A stretch of 39,219 bases of DNA from CAXBCP01 sp963974055 (GTDB lineage Bacteria > Pseudomonadota > Alphaproteobacteria > MPNO01 > UBA830), in assembly GCA_963974055.1 (NCBI GenBank), contig CAXBCP010000040.1, forward strand, positions 1-39,219, read 5' to 3'. Shown one piece after another: positions 33,930 through 39,219 of this stretch. Made by a program: the position numbers and the translations under genes. Position 1 is the stretch's first letter. Each line of letters starts with the position of its first letter. Under the pieces are notes generated by a model, which had not been told where the DNA came from, ran no database searches, and saw only the letters and a list, made by a program, of their open reading frames with translations.

Positions 33930-34394
33930 TTATAGGGCGCAACCGGATCCCGCATCCAGCGGCCCCCTGCGCTTTTCTCTGCATACATGCTCAACGAAGC
34001 GTTTTATCGGCCCGGCCGGCAATGGCTTCGCGATTGCGGCGACAATCGCAGGCGCCTGGTACTCGTGGGTCCTTTGCAACGCTTCGAAATCGGCCGACAT
34101 AAGGATGATCGATATTTCGGAATCGAGGAGAGCGATTTTTCGCGATAACCGGCAACCGTCCAGCCATCCCGGCAGATTGATCTCGATAAAAACGATACGT
34201 GGTTGAAATCGCTGGACGGCTCCAATCGCCTCAAAACAATTGTCAGCCGTCCGTACGGTATACCCCGCCGCCGTCAGGTCTTCGGCCATAGCCCCGCTGC
34301 CGCTGTCGTCATTGTCGACGATCAGGACGTCACACAGCATTAACGGCATGACATCCGCCGCTTTGTATAGCGTCAGGGAAGTTGTTCCGGTCAT
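33930..34394 (-). CDS. Single-domain receiver protein with Glu at the phospho-acceptor position
   Basis: The protein has the response-regulator receiver fold, 154 residues from ATG 34394. The first strand reads CDVLIVDNDD (D27, with N28 in place of the second acidic residue). The phosphorylation strand reads PRIVFIEINLPG, so the acceptor Asp is Glu (E71). S100 (ILMSAD) and K123 (AIAKPLP) remain. Such a receiver cannot be phosphorylated normally and may be locked in an active-like state. There is no output domain; the C-terminus is short and basic (CREKRRG). The start overlaps the stop of the upstream membrane gene (ATGA), so both are co-translated. Reading further upstream to 34493 is not supported. 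Confidence 0.8.
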   Translation of the reverse strand: MTGTTSLTLYKAADVMPLMLCDVLIVDNDDSGSGAMAEDLTAAGYTVRTADNCFEAIGAVQRFQPRIVFIEINLPGWLDGCRLSRKIALLDSEISIILMSADFEALQRTHEYQAPAIVAAIAKPLPAGPIKRFVEHVCREKRRGPLDAGSGCAL

Positions 34395-34717
34395 CTCGAA
34401 CCGTTCCATGGCCCGGAGCCCGGCCCGCGATCCGCATTCAGATAAACCAGATAGATCAGCGGCAGGACGGTGCAAAAGATGAATGCCGACCAAAATACCG
34501 TCACCGACCCGACACCAAGCGCGGACACTATACTGGAAAAAATGAACGCACCGAGCGCTGCGGACGCAGACACAAGACCTATTGAAAGTAATAAATTTAT
34601 TACATTCGTATTTATTTTCCCCCGAAAGATTATTTTTACTTCATTTTCAGGCAGTATATCCGAATTGTTGTTTGTTTTATTTTGTTTCGTTTGGGCGAAA
34701 GGGGTCCCTTTCAACAT
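34391..34717 (-). CDS. Small two-helix membrane protein coupled to the receiver
   Basis: The 108-residue protein has a polar N-terminus (TKQNKTNNNSDILPENEVK), two membrane helices (about 39-66 and 71-93) and a short Gly/Pro-rich tail whose final codons overlap the next gene start. No family is recognised. Codons are unusually AT-rich in the first two thirds (about 34570-34717), unlike the rest of the window, which suggests recent acquisition. The ATGA overlap with the receiver gene makes a functional pair likely, perhaps a membrane partner for the receiver; this is inference. Confidence 0.72.
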   Translation of the reverse strand: MLKGTPFAQTKQNKTNNNSDILPENEVKIIFRGKINTNVINLLLSIGLVSASAALGAFIFSSIVSALGVGSVTVFWSAFIFCTVLPLIYLVYLNADRGPGSGPWNGSR

Positions 34718-34818
34718 ATTCTACCGGTAATTACTTAAGTACGATTAAGATCGAGAACCAGATCTAAAACGACCGAAAATCAACGGATTTTCCTCAAAAG
34801 AACCCGAACCGAAGGAGG

Positions 34819-34896
34819 ATGAACGTGACGGCCAAAAGCACCCTTTCTGTCAAGCACCGAACGAAGCCGGCAGCGGTTATGAAAACCGGGCTTTGA
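34819..34896 (+). CDS. Possible 23-25-aa basic peptide with strong ribosome-binding site
   Basis: GAAGGAGG (34811-34818) directly precedes ATG 34819 and is six bases before an in-frame GTG at 34825, the better-spaced start. The frame stops at TGA 34894-34896. The peptide (TAKSTLSVKHRTKPAAVMKTGL after the start codon) has six Lys/Arg and no acidic residue. It lies 61 bp upstream of the recombinase start and could be a leader peptide or a small protein. The evidence is the start signal only. Confidence 0.4.
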   Translation: MNVTAKSTLSVKHRTKPAAVMKTGL

Positions 34897-34957
34897 CACC
34901 GACAGAGGACACAACCGGAAAACAAGGGTAGGGAGCCAATGAGGAGAATCAGAAATT

Positions 34958-35512
34958 ATGATGATTGGTTATGCACGCGTATCCACAGATGAACAAAATC
35001 TGGACCTGCAGTTAACGGCACTCAGAAATGCCGGATGCGCCAGAATTCATACCGACAAAGGCATCTCCGGAACGCTCAGTATCCGGCCCGGCCTGGAAGA
35101 TGCACTCGCCGCGCTGAATTCGGGCGACACCCTCGTCGTCTGGAAGCTCGATCGTCTGGGCCGGTCACTGGTACATCTGGTGGAAACCATAAACGACTTT
35201 TCGCACCGCAATATTCAATTCTCGTCCCTGACGGAAAACATCGAAACCAGATCGCCAGGCGGCAGGCTTGTCTTTCATCTCATGGCTGCGATGGCCGAAT
35301 TCGAACGATCGCTCATCAGCGAAAGAACCCGGGCCGGAATGCAGGCTGCAAAAGCCAAAGGGCGGCACCTCGGTCGCCGCCCGGCACTCACCTGTCGCCA
35401 GCAGGAAAAGATATCCCGCGCCGTTCGCCAGAACAGGGAATCGATCCCGGATGTCGCTGCGAAGTACGGGGTCCACCCCCGCACCATACGCCGCGTGCTT
35501 GAAAAACACTGA
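34958..35512 (+). CDS. Serine recombinase / DNA invertase of the Hin-Gin-Pin type
   Basis: The enzyme cuts and rejoins DNA at paired sites through a serine nucleophile. The 184-residue protein has the catalytic block IGYARVSTDEQNLDLQ (S9), the VVWKLDRLGRSLVHL stretch, and AMAEFERSLISERTRAGMQAAKAKG, then a C-terminal helix-turn-helix (QEKISRAVRQNRESIPDVAAKYGVHPRTIRRVLEKH in outline). Size and domain order equal Hin/Gin invertases and Tn3-type resolvases. No transposase or inverted 26-bp crossover pair is seen next to it. The ATG pair MM leaves the start one codon uncertain. A 17-codon frame starting at 34939 overlaps the beginning and may couple translation. The neighbourhood is AT-rich and accessory. 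Confidence 0.9.
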   Translation: MMIGYARVSTDEQNLDLQLTALRNAGCARIHTDKGISGTLSIRPGLEDALAALNSGDTLVVWKLDRLGRSLVHLVETINDFSHRNIQFSSLTENIETRSPGGRLVFHLMAAMAEFERSLISERTRAGMQAAKAKGRHLGRRPALTCRQQEKISRAVRQNRESIPDVAAKYGVHPRTIRRVLEKH

Positions 35513-35650
35513 TCTGACCAACACCCGGTTTCGCGAACGCGGGAGCCGCCGCCGCTACCGCTGATTCCGAACCGGTTGCAAAAGAATTATGCCGACACCC
35601 TTCATCGTTATCCGGATAAGACGAGCTCGAAAAGGCATCGGCATTAATCC

Positions 35651-36196
35651 CTATTTCCCGTGATGACCGCCATGAGCCGGTTTCACGTCATGTTTCATGC
35701 CAGCCCCCATGCTGCCGACCGCCCTGACATTCACGGTAACGGTCTGTTTCCCGGCCCTCTCAAAGGCCAGCGTCACCGGAAAACTATCGCCTTTTTTCAA
35801 AGGCTTATGCAATCCAATGAACATAATGTGATAACTTCCGGGCTTGAACGTAACCGTCCCGCCGGCGGGAACGTCCACCCCATCGACCTGGCGCATCCGC
35901 ATCACGCCGTTATCGTTCATGTGGGTGTGAAACTCGACTCGGGCCGCCACATCTGCAGATACCCCGGTGATCCTGTCGGCCGTTTTGCCGGCATTCACGG
36001 CGGTGAAATACGCCCCGCCGTTCTTTGCCATGCCCGGCGTCGCGCGGGCCCAGGCGTTTTCCACCCTGACCGTCGGGGTCATCGCGTGATCGCCGGACAT
36101 CTCCGTTTTCTTGCCGTGATCATGGGCCGATACGGCCGATGCACCCGCAATTACGCCTGCCGCAACGCATGCGGCCGTCAAACAAATCGATTTCAT
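35651..36196 (-). CDS. Periplasmic copper chaperone PCu(A)C
   Basis: PCu(A)C proteins carry Cu(I) in the periplasm, often to the CuA site of cytochrome c oxidase. The 181-residue protein has a signal peptide (1-24, ending in AVSA), a His-rich start of the mature part (HDHGKK), and the family motif: H90/H92 with M93 in EFHTHM, VMRM (M99/M101), then PAGGTVTFKPGSYHIMF with H123 and M125. The C-terminus adds a His-rich tail (HDVKPAHGGHHGK) likely able to bind more metal. It follows the DUF2946-like gene by 57 bp, giving a two-gene copper unit. Confidence 0.93.
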   Translation of the reverse strand: MKSICLTAACVAAGVIAGASAVSAHDHGKKTEMSGDHAMTPTVRVENAWARATPGMAKNGGAYFTAVNAGKTADRITGVSADVAARVEFHTHMNDNGVMRMRQVDGVDVPAGGTVTFKPGSYHIMFIGLHKPLKKGDSFPVTLAFERAGKQTVTVNVRAVGSMGAGMKHDVKPAHGGHHGK

Positions 36197-36253
36197 GTCG
36201 TAAGTCTCCTGAACTGAATTAATCCGGCCGGTAGACCGGTGAATGAGCTGAAT

Positions 36254-36613
36254 TCAGGTCAGGGTCGGCGGGGCGCGGCCTTTCAGCGGCATCAGTTCGG
36301 CCCGCGGCAAGGTCGCCGACGCCGCATCTGCCGCCCGTGTTTCAACGGACCGCACATAGGGCGCGACAGGCTCGCCCGCCCGCTCCCCGAGGTCGGCGAC
36401 CGGGGACTTGGCGAGCGGGCAGATCTGGCAATGATCGAAAAACCCGCGCGTATCCGAATTTTCGGCGGGCTCCGGCCCGTTCGGCGTGCATAGCGGTGCC
36501 TGGAACTGAACGCCCTGCGCCGCCGCGGCCAGGCCGGGCAGTCCGGCGGCCCCGAACATGACGAGGGCGAGGAGAACCCCGATCCGCAGGCGATAATGGC
36601 GAAAGAACGACAT
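36254..36613 (-). CDS. DUF2946-like small exported protein
   Basis: The 119-residue protein has a signal peptide (1-32, basic RHYRLR then a hydrophobic stretch ending in AAAA) and a mature part with C42 and the H-C-x-x-C cluster HCQICPLA (H61, C62, C65), which is the pattern I associate with DUF2946, a family often placed beside copper genes. Its function is not established. The position just upstream of the PCu(A)C gene supports a role in copper handling. It starts 38 bp after the CoxE-like stop, so it may be read from the same transcript. Confidence 0.75.
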   Translation of the reverse strand: MSFFRHYRLRIGVLLALVMFGAAGLPGLAAAAQGVQFQAPLCTPNGPEPAENSDTRGFFDHCQICPLAKSPVADLGERAGEPVAPYVRSVETRAADAASATLPRAELMPLKGRAPPTLT

Positions 36614-36650
36614 GTCCTGAATATATGGCCGCCGGCGCGGCCTTACCAGT

Positions 36651-37844
36651 TCAATGTATCCCCGCCGGTGCCTGACGGCCCTGGCGCAGCAGCTTCATCG
36701 CCGCATCGAGCCCGTCGACGGTCAGCGGGAACATCCGGCCTTCCATCAGCTGATAGGTCATGCGGATGCTCGGCGTCGCCATCCAGCGTTCCGGCGGCAC
36801 CGGGTTGAGCCAGACCGCATCCGGATAGGACGCCAGGAACCGGCGCAGCCACAGTTCACCGGCTTCCTCGTTCCAGTGTTCGATCGATCCGCCGATTTCC
36901 GAGATCTCGAACGGGCTCATCGTCGCATCGCCGACGAAAATGGCCTTCCAGTCCGGCCCGTAGGTATTCATCACGTCCCAGGTCGGCGACCATTCGTGGT
37001 AGCCGCGGCGGTTCTGCCGCCACACCCGGTCGTAAAGAAAATTGTGGAAATAGTAGTATTCCAGGTGCTTGAACTCGGTCCGCACCGCCGAGAACAGCTC
37101 CTCGGAGATCCGGATAAAACTGTCCATGGAGCCGCCGACATCGAACATGGTCAGTACCTTGACCTTGTTCTTGCGCTCGGCCCGCATCTTGATGTCCAGC
37201 ATGCCGCCGTGATGGGCCGTGGACTGGATCGTGGCGTCGAGGTCGAATTCCTCCTCCGCGCCTTCGCGGACGAACTGGCGCAGCCGGCGCAGCGCCATCT
37301 TCATATTGCGGGTACCGAGCTCGACATCGCCCTTCAGGTTCCGGAAATCGCGCTTCTGCCACATCTTGGCCGCGCTCTTGCCGCCGCCGTCCCCGCCGAT
37401 GCGGACACCGGACGGGTTGCGCCCCGAATTGCCGAACGGCGACGTGCCGCCCGTGCCGATCCAGCGGTTGCCGCCGTGATGTTCGCCGTCCTGTTCCTGC
37501 AGGCGCCTGGCAAGCTCGTCCATCAGTTCCTCGAAGCTCATCGCCTCGATTTCATCCTCGTCGAACAGCTCGCGCGCCATGCTGCGCAGCCAGTCCTCGG
37601 GGATATATTCCTCCAGCAGGCCGGACGTCTTGTTCATCGCGCCCTTGAAGAAGTTTTCGAATACCAGGTCGAACGTGTCGAACAGGCGTTCGTCCTTTAC
37701 CAGGGCGGCGCGCGACAGGTAGTAGAACTCGTCGACGCTGCCCTGGGCGACGCCCTTTTCCAGCGCTTCGAGAAGCGTCAGGAATTCGCGGATCGTGACC
37801 GGAATCCGGGCCTGACGCAGCTGGTAAAAGAAATCGACGAACAT
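36651..37844 (-). CDS. CoxE-like VWA domain protein
   Basis: The protein is a MoxR-associated von Willebrand factor A protein, 397 residues. The N-terminal part (VDFFYQLRQARIPVTIREFLTLLEAL) is typical of the CoxE family; the VWA metal site is FDVGGSMDSF (DxGxS-type). The middle holds a Gly-rich linker (about 120-160) and a conserved LRRLRQFVREGAEEEFDL. Such proteins work with a MoxR ATPase to insert metals or activate enzyme complexes, for example in CO dehydrogenase and other metalloenzymes. The MoxR gene starts 19 bp upstream, forming the classic pair. The client enzyme is not in view. Confidence 0.9.
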   Translation of the reverse strand: MFVDFFYQLRQARIPVTIREFLTLLEALEKGVAQGSVDEFYYLSRAALVKDERLFDTFDLVFENFFKGAMNKTSGLLEEYIPEDWLRSMARELFDEDEIEAMSFEELMDELARRLQEQDGEHHGGNRWIGTGGTSPFGNSGRNPSGVRIGGDGGGKSAAKMWQKRDFRNLKGDVELGTRNMKMALRRLRQFVREGAEEEFDLDATIQSTAHHGGMLDIKMRAERKNKVKVLTMFDVGGSMDSFIRISEELFSAVRTEFKHLEYYYFHNFLYDRVWRQNRRGYHEWSPTWDVMNTYGPDWKAIFVGDATMSPFEISEIGGSIEHWNEEAGELWLRRFLASYPDAVWLNPVPPERWMATPSIRMTYQLMEGRMFPLTVDGLDAAMKLLRQGRQAPAGIH

Positions 37845-37863
37845 TGTCCGCCCCCGCCCGGAC

Positions 37864-38706
37864 CTAGCTTCCCTGCCGGCGCGACATAAAGGCGAGGCGT
37901 TCGAACATGTGAACGTCCTGCTCGTTCTTCAACAGGGCGCCGTGCAGCTTCGGGATCGCCTTGGTCGAATCCCCGCGCAGGGTTTCCGGGTCGATATCCT
38001 CGGCCAGGAGCAGCTTGATCCAGTCCAGCAGTTCCGAGGTCGACGGCTTCTTCTTGATGCCGTTGACGTCGCGGATCGAGAAGAACACCTCCATCGCTTC
38101 CTTCAGCAGGCGTTTCTTGATTTCGGGGAAATGCACTTCCACGATCTTCTGCATCGTGTCTTCGTCCGGGAACCGGATGTAGTGGAAGAAACAGCGGCGC
38201 AGGAAGGCATCCGGCAGTTCCTTTTCGTTGTTCGACGTGATGATCACCACCGGTCGGTTCACCGCCTTGACGGTTTCCTTCGTCTCGTAAACGTAGAATT
38301 CCATCCGGTCGAGTTCGCGCAGCAGGTCGTTCGGAAATTCGATATCCGCCTTGTCGATTTCGTCGATCAGCAGAACCGCCTGCTCGTCGCAGGAGAACGC
38401 CTCCCACAGCATGCCGCGCTTGATGTAATTGTTGATGTCCTGGACCCGGTCGTCGCCGAGCTGCGAATCCCGCAGCCGCGATACCGCATCGTATTCGTAC
38501 AGGCCGTGATTGGCCTTGGTCGTCGACTTGATGTGCCATTCGTAGAACGGCATCCCCAGCGATTCCGCGATTTCCATCGCCAGCATCGTTTTTCCGGTTC
38601 CCGGCTCCCCCTTTACAAGCAAAGGCCGCTGGAGCGTGATTGCAGCATTGACGGCCGTCATCAGGTCGTCCGTCGCGACATACTTGTCAGTACCGGTAAA
38701 CTTCAT
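37864..38706 (-). CDS. MoxR-family AAA+ ATPase
   Basis: This is a AAA+ ATPase of the MoxR type, 280 residues from ATG 38706 (AGGAAG about 8 bases upstream; the frame to 38784 is not supported). Walker A is GEPGTGKTML, Walker B is AVLLIDEIDKAD, and a sensor region reads VVIITSNNEKELPDAFLRRCFFHYI. Members act as chaperones that power the assembly or metal loading of a partner enzyme through a VWA protein, here the adjacent CoxE-like gene. It is divergent from the CopD/DUF2269-like gene across 84 bp. Confidence 0.93.
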   Translation of the reverse strand: MKFTGTDKYVATDDLMTAVNAAITLQRPLLVKGEPGTGKTMLAMEIAESLGMPFYEWHIKSTTKANHGLYEYDAVSRLRDSQLGDDRVQDINNYIKRGMLWEAFSCDEQAVLLIDEIDKADIEFPNDLLRELDRMEFYVYETKETVKAVNRPVVIITSNNEKELPDAFLRRCFFHYIRFPDEDTMQKIVEVHFPEIKKRLLKEAMEVFFSIRDVNGIKKKPSTSELLDWIKLLLAEDIDPETLRGDSTKAIPKLHGALLKNEQDVHMFERLAFMSRRQGS

Positions 38707-38790
38707 GAAGTGATCTTCCTGGAGGAAAAGACTAGGATATCGCCGGAACGTAATGCACACCCTGCCCCCAATCAAGCGAGACACCCTGCC

Positions 38791-39219
38791 ATGATTTCAG
38801 TCGCCCTTGCCCTGCACCTTCTCGCCGCCATCGTATGGGTCGGCGGCATGTTCTTCGCGATCATGGTCCTGCGCCTCGCCGCCGGCGAACTGGAACCGCC
38901 GGTGCGCGCACCGCTCTGGGGCCGCGTCTTCGCCAAATTCTTTCCGTGGGTCTGGATGGCGGTCATCCTGCTGCCGGTCACCGGCTACACGCTGATTTTC
39001 GGGGTCTGGGGCGGCCTGCACAACATGCCGATGCACGCACATCTGATGCACGGCATCGGCTGGATCATGATCGCGGTATACCTGCACCTCTGGTTCGCGC
39101 CCTACAAGCGATTCCGGGCGGCACTTGCGGCCGGCGACATCCCGACCGCAGGCGCGAACCTCAACCAGATACGCATCCTCGTCACCGTCAACCTGGTCAT
39201 CGGGCTGGTCAACGCGGTG
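38791..39219 (+). CDS. CopD/DUF2269-like integral membrane protein (3'-truncated by window edge)
   Basis: The open frame runs from ATG 38791 to the right edge without a stop (143 codons seen). It shows an N-terminal helix with LHLLAAIVWVGGMFFAIMVLRL, typical of CopD-domain and DUF2269 proteins, a second helix at WVWMAVILLPVTGYTLIF and two more: HLMHGIGWIMIAVYLHLWF and RILVTVNLVIGLVNAV. His residues in HNMPMHAHLMHG might bind metal or heme. An assignment to CopD is family-level only. A copper link would fit the nearby copper genes but is not shown by sequence. Confidence 0.75.
   Translation, partial: MISVALALHLLAAIVWVGGMFFAIMVLRLAAGELEPPVRAPLWGRVFAKFFPWVWMAVILLPVTGYTLIFGVWGGLHNMPMHAHLMHGIGWIMIAVYLHLWFAPYKRFRAALAAGDIPTAGANLNQIRILVTVNLVIGLVNAV

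Noticed and set aside
34939..34992. 17-codon frame overlapping the recombinase start
   Set aside because: Too short and overlapping; at most a coupling leader, noted with the recombinase.
1..39219. CRISPR arrays, rRNA genes, complete insertion sequences, prophage genes
   Set aside because: No regularly spaced repeats, rRNA sequence, transposase or phage structural genes were seen.

Overview
The window looks like chromosomal DNA of a high-GC alphaproteobacterium, probably a free-living or marine Rhodospirillales-like lineage. The evidence is a PopZ-type polar organiser, the block dgt-argS-SPOR-nagZ-scpA-scpB, a methyltransferase-tolC pair, CCA-encoding tRNAs, and frequent TTG starts and ATGA overlaps. 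No species call is possible from the sequence alone.

Layout. (1) 1-6688, minus strand: a tightly packed housekeeping operon of dgt, argS, a SPOR-domain membrane protein, nagZ, scpA and scpB; scpB runs off the left edge. (2) 6807-9162, plus strand: metallophosphoesterase, erpA, exonuclease III and a 65-aa membrane protein. (3) 9166-18520, minus strand: ilvD, a TAXI-type binding protein without a signal peptide, a YihY-type membrane protein, valS, popZ, tolC and a PCMT-like methyltransferase. (4) 18683-24510, plus strand: tRNA-Cys with a clear promoter, then two CoA-ligase-type enzymes, an MFS exporter and a small MscS channel; two possible small minus-strand genes lie between the tRNA and the ligases. 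(5) 24538-27278: gentisate-dioxygenase-like cupin (minus), tRNA-Asn with a strong terminator, and a Rieske ring-hydroxylating oxygenase. (6) 27359-31414, minus strand: a large hybrid histidine kinase and a lipoprotein. (7) 31415-32785: a structured non-coding region leading to a PEP-CTERM surface protein gene. (8) 32915-33900: a RidA-family protein and 3-hydroxyanthranilate dioxygenase. (9) 33930-35512: an accessory patch with an atypical receiver, an AT-rich small membrane protein, a possible 23-25-aa peptide and a Hin/Gin-type serine recombinase. (10) 35651-38706, minus strand: a copper pair (DUF2946-like and PCu(A)C) and a CoxE-like/MoxR pair. (11) 38791 to the right edge: a CopD/DUF2269-like membrane protein.

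The most notable signal is upstream of the PEP-CTERM gene. There is an exact match to the sigma-54 consensus at 31982-31998, about 45 bp before the start codon. About 140-260 bp further upstream lie a long inverted repeat (20-bp arms, 19/20 matched), an 18-bp perfect palindrome and a 13-bp direct repeat. This looks like an enhancer-driven, RpoN-dependent surface-protein promoter, or possibly a small mobile or invertible element. The second notable unit is 33930-34717: a two-helix membrane protein whose stop codon overlaps the start of a single-domain receiver that has Glu in place of the phospho-accepting Asp. A lone DNA invertase lies close by.

Catabolic genes (gentisate-type and 3-hydroxyanthranilate dioxygenases, Rieske oxygenase, CoA ligases, RidA) suggest use of aromatic or plant/algal compounds. 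They are not organised as one complete pathway here, so exact substrates are inference.
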